Of a stretch of 64,000 nucleotides of DNA, positions 43,085-56,523 are shown piece by piece. The notes under the pieces were generated by a model that was given only the letters and a program-made list of their open reading frames with translations, had not been told where the DNA came from and did no database searches. Position numbers and translations under genes: made by a program. Positions within the stretch are counted from its first letter, which is position 1. Each line of letters begins with the position of its first letter. This stretch comes from Hofstenia miamia (taxonomy: Eukaryota > Xenacoelomorpha > Acoela). The DNA is taken from assembly GCA_004352715.1 (NCBI GenBank), contig SCFE01000039.1, positions 902,770 to 966,769 of the forward strand, in the 5' to 3' direction.

Positions 43085-43999
43085 NNNNNNNNNNNNNNNN
43101 NNNNNNNNNNNNNNNNNNNNNNNNNNNNNNNNNNNNNNNNNNNNNNNNNNNNNNNNNNNNNNNNNNNNNNNNNNNNNNNNNNNNNNNNNNNNNNNNNNNN
43201 NNNNNNNNNNNNNNNNNNNNNNNNNNNNNNNNNNNNNNNNNNNNNNNNNNNNNNNNNNNNNNNNNNNNNNNNNNNNNNNNNNNNNNNNNNNNNNNNNNNN
43301 NNNNNNNNNNNNNNNNNNNNNNNNNNNNNNNNNNNNNNNNNNNNNNNNNNNNNNNNNNNNNNNNNNNNNNNNNNNNNNNNNNNNNNNNNNNNNNNNNNNN
43401 NNNNNNNNNNNNNNNNNNNNNNNNNNNNNNNNNNNNNNNNNNNNNNNNNNNNNNNNNNNNNNNNNNNNNNNNNNNNNNNNNNNNNNNNNNNNNNNNNNNN
43501 NNNNNNNNNNNNNNNNNNNNNNNNNNNNNNNNNNNNNNNNNNNNNNNNNNNNNNNNNNNNNNNNNNNNNNNNNNNNNNNNNNNNNNNNNNNNNNNNNNNN
43601 NNNNNNNNNNNNNNNNNNNNNNNNNNNNNNNNNNNNNNNNNNNNNNNNNNNNNNNNNNNNNNNNNNNNNNNNNNNNNNNNNNNNNNNNNNNNNNNNNNNN
43701 NNNNNNNNNNNNNNNNNNNNNNNNNNNNNNNNNNNNNNNNNNNNNNNNNNNNNNNNNNNNNNNNNNNNNNNNNNNNNNNNNNNNNNNNNNNNNNNNNNNN
43801 NNNNNNNNNNNNNNNNNNNNNNNNNNNNNNNNNNNNNNNNNNNNNNNNNNNNNNNNNNNNNNNNNNNNNNNNNNNNNNNNNNNNNNNNNNNNNNNNNNNN
43901 NNNNNNNNNNNNNNNNNNNNNNNNNNNNNNNNNNNNNNNNNNNNNNNNNNNNNNNNNNNNNNNNNNNNNNNNNNNNNNNNNNNNNNNNNNNNNNNNNNN

Positions 44000-44031
<32 letters not shown>

Positions 44032-44173
44032 CTTTACTTAAAAACGAAATAAGAATTAAATTTAGAAATTTATGAACAATGCAAACATACACCGGAAATA
44101 GGTGACAATACATGTATTGACTAATCCAATAGTTGCATGCATAACTAGATGTTAAATGCCAATTGTTTAGTTT
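42408..44173. other. Downstream of acetyltransferase gene; gap in (TA)n
   Basis: No gene recognised. (TA)n tracts flank a 915-N gap (43085-43999). Confidence 0.6.
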
Positions 44174-44181
44174 GTACAGCT

Positions 44182-44644
44182 CAGTGTTGCACAGGCCGGC
44201 AGATTTTGGCAGCCGGTGCAGGCCTGCTACGCGTTGTAGTTGTTTCTTTACTACGACTTATTTCCCTATGCATTTGTAGAAATGACCACAAAAATTAATT
44301 AACAGCTATTGACCAAGAAAGATCTGCAAAAACAACCAAACCTAATATTTATGATAATAATTAAAATAACTTAACAAATTGTACAGTACAGTTGCAAGTA
44401 AAAATATCTGCATATTTGTGAAATAAATTTCAAACATTTGTAATTAACTGTTTACTATCACTGAGAAATAACCACTAAGAAATTTAAACCCCCATGATCA
44501 AAAGGGACTAGCATATTTAGATGGTTTATGAAAGCCTCCATGTTTCCGAAATAAAAAAATTCTTTTTTACTTGCGCCGGTAAGGCCTGCAAATACGGCTG
44601 TAGCCGGCCGGGATGTAAAACCGGCAGGTCGGTGTGCACTTCTG
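44182..44644. mobile_element. Miniature hAT-type element, 463 bp
   Basis: The ends read CAGTGTTGCAC on the left and GTGCACTTCTG on the right, an imperfect inverted pair. They continue inward with GC-rich segments (GGCCGGCAG and CTGCCGG; GCAGGCCTGC and GCAGGCCTTACC). The 8-bp flanks are GTACAGCT and GTACACCT, matching at 7 of 8. Eight-base duplications and CAG/CTG ends are typical of hAT transposons. There is no transposase. Confidence 0.7.
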
Positions 44645-44652
44645 GTACACCT

Positions 44653-45579
44653 AATCAAATCCACAACAATTAAGAAAAATCTGGACGAAATCTAAAATTT
44701 TTATGTTAATAACAGTTCTAGTAAAAACAAAAAGAAAGAAAAATTTTGCAATTTTATAGGTTCTGTACTCAAATGTGAACGTATATAAATGAAAAAATAT
44801 ATTCCTAAATCCAAAATCCCAAATAAAAAAGAACATTGTAAATACAACAAAAATGCTAAATAAATCTAGAAATTCATGGATTTGTATTTTAAATGAAAGA
44901 AGGTAGCGGTTCAAACATGTGTGTTTTCATAAATATGTGCTGAGTTTCAATTTATTCAGTAAAAAATTGGTAGAAAATCAGCCAATATTTTGACCAAGAG
45001 GTTTACCCCAAATTAGTGATGAGAAACACAATTAATACACTGCAGCGGGCAAGTATCGGTTTATATAATTCATCTGCTACATTTTTAGAACTAGCAAGGC
45101 GGTTATCCACATAGTTTCAGGTTTGTAAATATTAATCACCTTTCACCATAAATATATTAAAAGTTAGACTTGAACAAATATTTCCATTCCACATAGCAAT
45201 AAAGTGATTAATACATCAATCAAAACTAAGCAATGCATCTCTCATCAACATGTACAATTTGGAATTCCGCAGCACAATTAGATTTTCTAATGTGAAATAC
45301 TTTTTACACCAAAGGATCAATACAAGCAGATACTTTTCTAAATAATACTATACATGTGCTTTCATTAACATTCACAATGCTTGAATTCTGACATTAATTA
45401 GCCTTCTAATTATCTTTAATTAAGTCTGTGTATTGACTAACAAAATGAATTTATGACAAACTAGCAATAACACTTAAAAACAAACAAGCTTTGTCGCAAA
45501 TATTGACTAAACGCCCGATAAACCACGTAACGGTGTGGGTGTTTTCAACGGTAATAAATATTAGTTTGCTATTGCAAAT

Positions 45580-45582
<3 letters not shown>
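44653..45582. other. AT-rich DNA without recognised gene
   Basis: One 87-codon minus-strand frame (44651-44914) is Phe-rich low-complexity and not credible. Nothing else was seen. Confidence 0.5.
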
Positions 45583-45629
<47 letters not shown>

Positions 45630-46629
45630 NNNNNNNNNNNNNNNNNNNNNNNNNNNNNNNNNNNNNNNNNNNNNNNNNNNNNNNNNNNNNNNNNNNNNNN
45701 NNNNNNNNNNNNNNNNNNNNNNNNNNNNNNNNNNNNNNNNNNNNNNNNNNNNNNNNNNNNNNNNNNNNNNNNNNNNNNNNNNNNNNNNNNNNNNNNNNNN
45801 NNNNNNNNNNNNNNNNNNNNNNNNNNNNNNNNNNNNNNNNNNNNNNNNNNNNNNNNNNNNNNNNNNNNNNNNNNNNNNNNNNNNNNNNNNNNNNNNNNNN
45901 NNNNNNNNNNNNNNNNNNNNNNNNNNNNNNNNNNNNNNNNNNNNNNNNNNNNNNNNNNNNNNNNNNNNNNNNNNNNNNNNNNNNNNNNNNNNNNNNNNNN
46001 NNNNNNNNNNNNNNNNNNNNNNNNNNNNNNNNNNNNNNNNNNNNNNNNNNNNNNNNNNNNNNNNNNNNNNNNNNNNNNNNNNNNNNNNNNNNNNNNNNNN
46101 NNNNNNNNNNNNNNNNNNNNNNNNNNNNNNNNNNNNNNNNNNNNNNNNNNNNNNNNNNNNNNNNNNNNNNNNNNNNNNNNNNNNNNNNNNNNNNNNNNNN
46201 NNNNNNNNNNNNNNNNNNNNNNNNNNNNNNNNNNNNNNNNNNNNNNNNNNNNNNNNNNNNNNNNNNNNNNNNNNNNNNNNNNNNNNNNNNNNNNNNNNNN
46301 NNNNNNNNNNNNNNNNNNNNNNNNNNNNNNNNNNNNNNNNNNNNNNNNNNNNNNNNNNNNNNNNNNNNNNNNNNNNNNNNNNNNNNNNNNNNNNNNNNNN
46401 NNNNNNNNNNNNNNNNNNNNNNNNNNNNNNNNNNNNNNNNNNNNNNNNNNNNNNNNNNNNNNNNNNNNNNNNNNNNNNNNNNNNNNNNNNNNNNNNNNNN
46501 NNNNNNNNNNNNNNNNNNNNNNNNNNNNNNNNNNNNNNNNNNNNNNNNNNNNNNNNNNNNNNNNNNNNNNNNNNNNNNNNNNNNNNNNNNNNNNNNNNNN
46601 NNNNNNNNNNNNNNNNNNNNNNNNNNNNN
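45583..46629. repeat. (AAT)n microsatellite and 1000-N gap
   Basis: About 47 bp of AAT units run into a gap of exactly 1000 N (45630-46629), probably a placeholder length. On its right side the LINE fragment at 46630 begins abruptly. Confidence 0.95.
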
Positions 46630-47340
46630 TGCCAGCCTATTTGAAATCACTGAAGTTAGCAATTTCCACATTGTTGGCAGACATGTTATTGATCTGAAGT
46701 TGCTTGCCTCACTGCCTTTCTTTGGGTCCTTCTGTATCAGAAATGTCCTCCCCACTACCATCCACTCTGGACACCCACTCACCACACACTCCTCCAATGC
46801 TACTGCTAGTCTCTCATGAACACTTGTGAACTTCTTCTTCAGCCAAAACCCAAGCACCTCATCTCCGCGTGGCGCCTTCCAATTCTTCATCTTCTTTAGA
46901 GCCTCCTTCAGTTTTGCAGTTGTGATTTCTTCTTCTTGGCTGACTTCTTTCTGCATCTGTACACTCTCTATCTCTGGTCCCGCACTTCCCCATATATTCT
47001 CCCAGAACCTTACTGCATCCTCACCTGCTCTAGCTGTAGCCTTTCCTCCTGCATCTAGTTCTTTGTAGAATCTTCCTTCTTGAGTCTCAAACTTCATATT
47101 GTCTCTTGCCTGCTTTGCCCTTGCCCTATACTTTCTCAGTTTCTCAGCTTCTGCAACTAATCTCTGCTTAAGCTCTTCTCTTGCAATTTCTATAGTCTTC
47201 CCCTTACCTACCCTGCACCTGTCTTGCACTGCCTTACTTGTCCTGATCTTCCCTTATTTGCTGCCTAATTTTTCCACTTTATTCTCAATTCTCCTCTCCC
47301 ATGCTGGCTTTCTGTCTCCCTTATCTTCTTGCCACTTAGT
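46630..47340 (-). pseudogene. LINE polyprotein N-terminal part (R2-like type)
   Basis: A minus-strand frame from about 47229 to the gap reads as the region before and into the reverse transcriptase. It has a basic coiled-coil-like stretch (EELKQRLVAEAEKLRKYRAR), FYKELDAGG, RFWENIWG, MKNWKAPRGDEVLGFWLKK, then FRSITCLPTMWKLLT, the usual domain-1/2 segment. KAPRGDE replaces the normal KAPG-x-DE. A stop near 47254 separates a further N-terminal piece (TESQHGRGELRIKWKN at about 47265-47340). The rest is in the gap. The fragment at 5553-6362 is a later part of a protein of the same general type. It is not a 28S-rDNA insertion. Confidence 0.75.
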
Positions 47341-47455
47341 AATGAAGTAGGTAGAGCTAATATGAGATTAGAATACATTAAAAAATAAGTCATTCTCTGA
47401 TAGATTTGGTCAATTTCCTGACTGTAAACATTGAATACCACGTTTTTCTCTAGAA

Positions 47456-48177
47456 CAGGGTTTCCCAACCTTTTTCCGTTGTGAAACCCCAAACCGAATT
47501 TTTTTCCCCATGAACCCCCGGCGTTGGTTTAGGTAAGAATTTTTTATATTCATAAATTTAATTTCTAAAAATAAAAAATATTGGAATAAAAACATTACTC
47601 ATTTTTTGAGCACAACAAAATTTATTTGAATTAAACAAACTGTCTTATAGACATAAGTATTAATGAGAGCTTTGTGGCTGTTTATTACTTACAACAGCAG
47701 AAATCCATGGTGGCAATTCACTAAGACAGAGCTCCATCTCTGCATTAATGAAGCAAATTTGATGAAAAGCTCTTCTCAGCTAAATTTGTCGTTATTAAGA
47801 CTTGTTGAATCAAAACGTGTTTAACTCAAACTAACTACCCAGCCCTTCATCATCCCCTCCCAGGATCCAAGGGAGTGCCCTTTTAATGTCGGGATGGACA
47901 TATTATGAAACGTTGTATATCAAATTTCAAAATATGAATGAAACTTTCAACTATATTTTTGTGAAGTAAACAAAAGCCAGTTTCACATATGACGAGCAAA
48001 AAAATTTAGGAAAGATGGGTTGAGAAACACCGAGTAATGTTACTAGAAGCTCTCAGTCTTTCACCGCCCTTCTATAAAAGATCTCAGGGACCCCTTATAC
48101 GATAAATTTGACCAACTCCCACCTGAAGCGACGCCTCCCACCCTGGTTGGCGGTGCGGACCCCATCGGGAAACTCTG
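47456..48177. mobile_element. Miniature hAT-type element, 722 bp, perfect 8-bp duplication
   Basis: The left end is CAGGGTTTCCCAACC and the right end is GGGAAACTCTG, whose complement is CAGAGTTTCCC. Both sides carry the same 8-bp flank CTCTAGAA (47448-47455 and 48178-48185), which fits the nTCTAGAn preference seen for hAT elements. No transposase frame is visible. The frame at 48061-48252 runs across the right end and is not a gene. Confidence 0.85.
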
Positions 48178-48185
48178 CTCTAGAA

Positions 48186-51100
48186 CGTTTAGTAATTTGG
48201 GCTTCAAATGAACTAGTTGCGAAAAAATAGCTTTCTTCATTAGGCGAAACAAATCGTTGTTGCAAGTCTCTTAAAAATTATTCCATAGCGAGTAACAATG
48301 CAAGCAATTTTTAGTTTGATTTCAAATTCTCAAAAAGTCGTTTTGCAGTCTGTGTATATCGCTTTTATTGACTTTCAAAACGTCGATGACATGCGTCAGA
48401 TTATCAAAAGTATTACTGGAGTAAACAAAGCTTCTGCAAACAACTGCCACATGGCGTAAAATATATTTTTTTCCAGCAAACCCACCTTCTCTAGAAGCTA
48501 TCGTTTTGAAAATCGGTTTTACTGCAAGAATTATTTGATCAACTAATGATTTGTTTCTTTGGGCTATTTCACACTCCGCATGTTCTTATTATCTAATTTT
48601 TGCGGCTAATAATAATTATAATTATTATAATATAATAATAGAAATAGTAATAAATTTTATTACAACAAACCAAATACAGGTTTTGCACTAAAAAAATTAT
48701 AAAATTGAATATTTACTAATGAAAGACCAAATCTAGACAACATTTTTTTGTAACAAAAGTTATTTTATTGGATTGTTTGTATTCATTATCCATTGGTAGG
48801 CTTCATCTTTTTGTTTTAGCATTTCAGATATGCTATAACTTCCTAATGTTCATTTGTAATTATATGCATTACACCAAAATTTTTATATTTTCATAAAGTT
48901 TTTGAAATCTGAACTATATATAATTAATCCACACCAAATATTAGTTAAAAATTCTGATTTAGAAACTACGGATAGTTCAGCTAAGGAAAAATATATTGCA
49001 TTTTTTAAGGGTAGCCATCAGTTTACTATTGAGACCTGTGTTCCTTATCAGCTCCAATATTTTCGCATGTTTCATTGTCTTTAAGATGTGCTTTTAAGGT
49101 TAATAGAAAAATGTTTAAAATTTAACATCAATTCACTACATTTTGTATTGTTTATCCTGAGGAGGAACTCACTACGCAAGCAAATTTAAGGTTGTTGGTT
49201 CAGCACAAGAGTCAATTGAGCTACAATTTCGTAACCCTTCAAACATTCGAATTGGTTATTTTAATGTACCGGTATATTAATGATTAAAAATAACAAATTC
49301 AGAAAAATTTAAATTGGATCATGTTTTAATGGTTTATCATGTCTTTGAATTCAGTTTAGTGTTCCAGATTAGCAGACCTTCATCTCATTAAGCAGCAAAA
49401 TTTTATTATGAAATTTTTTGGAAAAATGTGCAAATTTGGACACATCTACCCTGAAAGTATGAAAACTAAAGAAAAATGATATGTAATCTATAGAAGAAGA
49501 GCATTGTTAGAAACTCATTATACCTAGCTAAAATATTGATTTGACAAGATTTCTAATCAGTAAATATTTTAGGCATCAAAAGATATGAAAAATTTGGATT
49601 ATTTGGATATTTCAATCGGAATTACGACAAAAGTTAGGTGAAATTAGTATTGAGTTCTGTATGGCAAATTGATAAAAATTGTAATGAAATTTTTGAATGC
49701 GCCATCTACTGGTTAATGTCGCAAGTTCAATTGTTGCACTATAAAGATTTTCTCACGCTTTGGGTATTAACTGCTTAAATGTTTCGATGCACATCACATT
49801 CTCACTAATCTCTTTTACTACTTGCCAAAGCGATTATCTAATATTAAAAATTTTAAATCAGTCCAAAATATATTATATGAATATTGATTATAGTTAAAAT
49901 TTTCTCATGCCTGTGATGTTTCAGTGTTTAATTTTATAAATGGTACTATAAAAACAAAATATTTTGTTAATTTGAACAGCTGTATTACTATCAGTATTAT
50001 TCAAATTGTTTAACACTTACCAACCATTACGCGATGTTTAATTTTATCTTCATAGAGATAGTGTGATTTCGCCTGCAAAAATGGTTTCAAGTCTTAATAG
50101 GGGAAAAGTGGAAACAGTTGCATATTTCTGTGCAAGCAATGGGAATTCCCATATGGGAATTAGCAAACCCTGTGTCCCAATGAGGTGAAAAGGGGAACGA
50201 AAAATCGATTCTAACTCCAACCATGATTCTGTTGCATTTTAATTAATGTAATATTATCATCGTTAAATGGTAAGTACAAAGTAAGGGTATTTAAGGTTTT
50301 GAAGGATACCCAAATCCGGAGGGTGCATTTTTTGGTTAATTTTTATTATTGAAATTTAGCAATTTATTGCATTATTTCTGAAATCTATTCTACAATTTCC
50401 CTTGATATCTATTACGTTGGAGAGTTATTCATTATTGCAAAATTGCAGACTATAAGTAAAACTACAATTTTTGCAAATCATTTGAAAGAACACAAACATA
50501 CTGTATCTGCATGCAGAGCCAAAAACTATAAATGAATACAAAATGAACGAGGCGTCTAACATAAAGAAATTGAGGTCTTTAATTGTTTAACTATAATTTA
50601 TAATTTTGAATTCAGTCAACAGCATTGTGGATTCAAGAAAAACGAAATATAATCATAATCGCAACATTAAGTTGAATTAGCCACTCGTGATACTCATGCA
50701 ATATTTCAAGTTTCAATCTTTTCTTCATAAAATATTCTTTTCAATTTATAAGGGTCTTCCCATAAATTGGAATCTTAATTTGCAGATTTATTGGATGCCG
50801 ATTACTGCGATTTAAGAAGTATCCAGTTGTGTAGGAGATGTTATAGAATTTATAGAATCATGATGTAATTTTCGGGGTTAAAATTGGCAAGTATCTAACT
50901 CACATTTACTTAGAAACATTATATCACGCTATAAAAGTAGGAAGTAACTTAGCCCTTAGCATGGCATGTTCGTAAGACGTAGTATCTTTGAATAGGGTCA
51001 CAAGACCTGTTACAACCAGCCGTCTTTGAAGTTTCTGCAAGGAAACAGCCAACAACTTGTTCGAAACCAAACCACCTGACTATCACAAGGTGTTCTCAAT

Positions 51101-51790
51101 TAGCATTTAAATGTATTTTGCAATCAATTGTGTATGGATTCTAGAGATTTTGCACTGAATTGGTCTCATTTGCATGCATAATCCAAAGAGGTTCTGGCCA
51201 TGTTTAGAAATTTGGCCCCCTATTACGCGACGCTTTCCTTCCGCAAACAGTAATGAACAGTACTGGTTGTTTTAATAGCATTGGAACCATCATAAAACTT
51301 GTTAACTCATTTTCAAGTGAATGCTGCGGACACAGGTAAATTTAATTCGAGCTTTCGTTTTTTCTCTTTAATTGTTAGTTGTGTAGACTATAACCCAAAC
51401 AAGTGGAAGGACTTGAAGGTGTTTAATTAGAGATTAAATTGCATTTTTTAAAACATGCTTTCACTTGAAATAATTTTTTCTTTAAAACACTTTTTAAATG
51501 ACCTTTGTATATCTGAAAAGACATTTAATTTCACACGATTCAGAGGATTGATAATATTTATAATATTATCACTGTTATATATATATATATATATATACAA
51601 TATAGTACTAAAGAATATTTGTAAATGAATTACAATTATAGATTTATCCATTGACTGTGTTTTGCAAGTCATTTACAAGATTTCAGATAAGTTGTTTTAT
51701 TAGTGAAAATAGCCATCGCAATTATTTTAACGCTCTGTATTGAGGCTTTATTGAATTCCAATTATGAAAAAGCAATAATTTTTGTTCCAA
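48186..51790. other. AT-rich DNA without recognised gene
   Basis: Short frames only. A (TA)n tract is at 51574-51597. No repeats with clear boundaries and no RNA gene were recognised. Confidence 0.5.
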
Positions 51791-51795
51791 CTTAC

Positions 51796-52004
51796 TGCGA
51801 GCTTTCAAGTACTATTAGATAATTTTTTATTTGGTGAAGAGCTAATCGCGGAAATGTTTGTACATTTCCTCCTTGCTCTCTCAGCCGTTCTTCGATGAGG
51901 AGAGTTTGGTTCTCTTTGACAGCGTGTACCTCCGATATTAATGTACTTTCTTCTCGCAGCAATGAGTGGGAAAATACAATTAAGCGACTATTATCGAAAT
52001 CCAC
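51796..52004 (-). CDS. Possible exon of an unknown gene
   Basis: A 69-codon minus-strand frame lies in DNA less AT-rich than its surroundings, starts at an ATG at 52004 and ends at a good donor (GCA|GTAAGT, donor at 51794-51795). The product is charged and helical (REESTLISEVHAVKENQTLL, then EERLREQGG), like part of a coiled coil. I do not recognise it and no second exon was found. Confidence 0.3.
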
Positions 52005-52107
52005 GTTAATATATTCGCGCTCAGTCGGGTGGGACTCTCCGCAGGGGAAATGTCGATGGGTTATTGATGTTTTGGTTGGTGGACCATGTGAGTTTGTGTC
52101 TCCCTAA

Positions 52108-55100
52108 TGTTCCTTTTAAATTAACTTTTCCTCCGTTTACTGAAATCATGTAATTTATTAACTTAATTAAAACATGTTTTACGTTTGATTGACGTTCGCT
52201 TCATTAGAGATATATGATGATGACGTTATTCATATTTTCTATTTTTTACTGATGACTTCCAAGTATAAACTGTCTATTATCAGAGATTTCCTTCATTGAA
52301 TTTCTGAGTGGATTATTTTCCTAATTCTCAATATCTACAGCATCACTGTTACGTTGTCAATTTATAATATATGACCCTTTGCGGCCTAGGGACTCACTCC
52401 TTCCCCGTTACTAAGCCTTTTGATTATTTCTCAAATAGTGTTGGAGCATTCATGGGTTTTTATTGGGTATCATACCACATAATTTTTTCTTATACCTGCT
52501 CATTTTATGTATGGTACTGTATGTAAACCTTGGTATAATCTTCAATTTTTGCAAAAGCATATTGGTAGTATGAAAAAGCGTATGTAATATGCACTGGAAA
52601 TTATATTTGATAATTTAAGAATAAATTCTAATGAATTTCATCATTTCCAATTGTTAAAACCGTTATTAAATTTATTTTAATAAAATACTCAAATTTTGAT
52701 GGCGTCATTCAAAGTAGATTGTTTATATGAAGCATCTTTGTGTAAAGTTTCGTTTTAATATATTAATCCAATCCAAATTTAGAAATGGAAAAGGAAACCT
52801 CCCAGTCCTGAAGAGCCCAAAAAATCCAATAGGGTTAAATATTTAATGAAAAAATTTATTCCTTGCGCGATGTCTCGAATTTGCTTGATATATTTTACGT
52901 CTGCTCTTGCAAATCATTAACATTTAGATATGAATACTGAATAGAGCCATTTTGAGCTCAACATTAAATTTCGTTTAACTGCTGTTGATATTTATGAAGA
53001 ACCTCTTCATTTTTATTAATAACATTTTTAATGTTAATCTCACTCTTTTAAATATTACACGTTGTTTTAATTTATAACTTGAAGGTCAACCGACACAGAT
53101 GTTAGATGTCTGTAAAATGTTTGGCGTTTCTTATTATGAAATCTCAATTGATGCGGTAATCGCCACTGATTCTTTATTGCAACATATGAGACTTTCGGAT
53201 CAATAGCATCTTTTTAAATGTCACTGGTAGATATTCTCTCTTCCATTACTCGCCTAGTGTGCTTGTCTCTCAACATGATTATAACAAAATATAATTGCAT
53301 TGAGGCGGTTAATATCTTCATTGGGTTGCAATGTTTTACCTAAGTTAATCACTATCGTTTCTCATTAGTAGGTGTAACCATAAAATTGTAAAATATGATC
53401 TAACTAATAGAAGCATTTTTTCAGTTTCGTTATTAAAATAATTATAATACAAAAATACAAAAATAGATATTTCCTCAAAATTTCATGTACTAGAGTTTCT
53501 TTAGAAATACTTTTTGTATTAAACAACTGGTAGCACACCAAGTTTTCATGTGAGCAAAATTTATTAATATGAAACCTCGAAAAACCTCGACTGAAATGCC
53601 TCGAAAGTTTAGGGGTCTTTGTTACAAATATGCCTAATAGAACTTTTTTTCCGAAAAATAATACCAAACTCAGATTACATATGTTAGCTTCTCCTACTGA
53701 TTGCATTTCTCATTGAGTATACAGTTTTTCCTATGACGTAATCTTTTTTACAATCAAAACACTGCAGTTGTTTGCTTTTCCAATGATTTATTTATTTAAC
53801 AATATGAATACGTCATCTAATGTATTAAGTAGTCAATAGAAATTACGCAATAATGTTCCTTGATCTGCTATTTTGCAAATTCGATTAGTTTCTAGCTATT
53901 TGTGCATTTCTACATTTTTTAATTCATACTAATATGTTAGAAAAAACATTTTATATACTTTTTGACAAGATAATCAAAAAATATTGCTTTCAATTCACTA
54001 GTTTTTGGAACATTCTCTAATTAATTGATTGAGTGATGCAGGAAGAGATAATTTACTAAGGGGCAATCCTTTTAAAGTAAAAATAATCACTTTCCTTTTT
54101 TGTGGTTCTTGGGTATTGAATTTATGACTTTTGACTGCGAATACCTGAATCAACTTTTATAATGTGATCATTTATTGAATTGGATTTACCTTTAATGGAC
54201 TTAATAAAATGTTAGATGAAACTATAGTAATATACTGATAGGCAATATATTTGATGTAATTGAGATCTTTATCATGAATAATTTTTTGTTCAATATTTAC
54301 AGTTTGCTCTTAGTTCTTTCTACTGATTTGTAGTGCACAGAAAATGGACCAAAAATTTTTAGGTGTTGATTACTTCATTTTCAAACTAAAATATTACAAA
54401 TGTTTTCTCTAAATATATGTTATCTACGCTTGGTTCAATTTTGGTAGGTAGATATTCATTGAATATTATTCAACCTACATCACTTAATACCTCGAAGAAC
54501 TTCTTTAATAATTGAGTTATATTGCCTGTTTTTGCATAGATTATTTTAGGCTTAGTTAATCCCTCTACATGTTTTCTTGAAAAAATAAAGGCCACAGCGA
54601 AATATAATTTTGACAAAGTTCTTGATATCAGGTACATCGAATGATGTTTGTTGCTTGCAAGCATTTGTTTTCAATGAATAGTAATCACGTCTGAGTCATT
54701 TAAGAGTTTTTAAATTTGTTTGCTTTTTAAAAGTAGGAAATATGGCGAGTGTGAAAATTCCTTCGTTTCTCTTGTCTTATAACGCTTTCATCGTCTGCAT
54801 CGTTTTACTTTCTTACAGCTGAACCTTTTCTCTCTTGAGGGGGATAATAGCCCATCATTAAACGCCTTGACTTTAATTTATTGTTATCTCACTGTTTTAA
54901 TCACCTGGTCTACCAATGGTCAAATTCCATCTAATTACAAAGCAGTTGAGTAAAAACTATTCCATTTAAGCGTTTTATCAGTTTCAGTACAAATGTTCAA
55001 CTATATAGTTTTACAAAAACATTATAACCCGGCCTCTTTGATTCTATAACATAAAGCCGCTTTGAAGAAACCTAATGTAGATCAGTATCGGTTGATGCTG

Positions 55101-56172
55101 AATTGTTCGTTAAACCTCTGAAAATAACTCAGGTTTTGTTTGCCGATGCCTCCAAAACTCGCTCAACAAACCGTTGACCATTTTTAAATCATTTCTCATT
55201 TTACAATTTAGGAACACTGTTTTAAGTTTCGAGTATTTTTACACTCGTAACTTAATATTTAAACATAATCATAATAGTAGAAAAATTATTTTGACTGTAT
55301 ATATCTACGAAAATTGTAAAAAAAGTTAGGTTTACTATTAGCTGTGTATTAAAATATTGGATTTTAGCTTTTCAGTATTTATTAAAATTTCATTATAATG
55401 AAAAATATTGTATTGATTCAATTTTTGAACCATCAAAATCTATTAATTTTACAATCTTTGAGTGAAGCAAGTCTGTACTTAGTGTTTTGGTTTTCTAGTT
55501 TTCAAAATTTTCTTGCTGTTGAATCTTAAGGTAAATATTTTTTTATTACATAAAAAATGAAAAATTCAAATGATTCTTATATTTCTTCAATGTTATTTTT
55601 GCTAAATGAAAAATTCTTTGTAATTTGTTGTGCTTTTTGAAGTAATGCGTTTTTAGTTAATAAATTAGAATGTTTAGTGACTAATACAAATACGCGATAA
55701 TGCATTTAACAATATACAAATTACTATAAAACTGTTATTTTAAACGTAATGCATGGTTTTGTTTAATTGAATCCAACCAATTAATTGAAATGGTTCATTA
55801 TCTGGATTACCAATTTAAACATACACATTTTAAATTTTAAGGTTTAAATTCATGAAATACTCAAATAGATGAGTTTAAAAATATTTTATTTTTTTAATTT
55901 AGTACTCACCAGTTTCTCCAAATACAAATTAAAATAAGATTTCAAAGACGTTGTCAATTTTTTATTTGTTTTATTAAAAGGAATTTTAGAACAATTTTGT
56001 CAGTGGGTAAATTGAGTATGTTTTTTGCGAAGAAAAGCTATCGTTTTTTAAAGGCTTTGTTCTTTAGAAAAAATCTTGTTAAAATTCTTTCGTTGTTTAT
56101 TGAGCCTCATATAAAAGTACATCGCATGTGCACTCGTTCGGAAAATTTCGTTTTCCATTTAACCAAATATAA
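52108..56172. other. AT-rich DNA without recognised gene
   Basis: Short minus-strand frames at 53404-53706 and 54470-54664 have no motif. Nothing else was seen. Confidence 0.5.
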
Positions 56173-56523
56173 TTGCTGTTGTTTGGACGTTATAATTTTA
56201 TTCTGTTTTTCCTCGCCATAATAGCTATGATTTGTTTCGGACTCCGTGGGGGTTTAATTGCTTCTCGTTGCAAACGTTTGATACATCTGTTTATTAATTT
56301 TATTAATTTTCCTATAAATTTTGTTTTTAATTATTTTTCAGGCTCCATTGGTTTCATTTACCGACAATTCTCATTTGAATTGTCTGGAAGCACACTGTTA
56401 TCGCCCTTGACTGCTTTAGCAATACTTGTAAAATTATTACTGTTTTTTATTTTTCTCTGCGCAATATATTACATGTTCTTTGATGATGAAATAACCTTAT
56501 GGCGGCCACCATTGTATCAATGA
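56173..56523 (+). CDS. Possible membrane-protein exon, unknown
   Basis: A 116-codon frame with three hydrophobic segments (at about residues 7-24, 37-58 and 82-105) ends FFDDEITLWRPPLYQ. The composition is rich in Phe, Ile and Leu, which AT-rich DNA produces easily, so chance is a real alternative. I do not recognise a family. Confidence 0.2.
   Translation: MLLFGRYNFILFFLAIIAMICFGLRGGLIASRCKRLIHLFINFINFPINFVFNYFSGSIGFIYRQFSFELSGSTLLSPLTALAILVKLLLFFIFLCAIYYMFFDDEITLWRPPLYQ

Noticed and set aside
41074-44113. Frames with Ile-Tyr repeats near two gaps
   Set aside because: They are TA microsatellite plus N; no real protein content.
45451-47229. A 592-codon minus-strand frame running through the 1000-N gap
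   Set aside because: The frame is open only because N codons are not stops. Only 46630-47229 is coding-like; the far side is an (AAT)n tract read as Ile.
55997-56221. A 74-codon plus-strand frame
   Set aside because: No motif, no splice context, and it overlaps another weak frame; chance in AT-rich DNA is likely.
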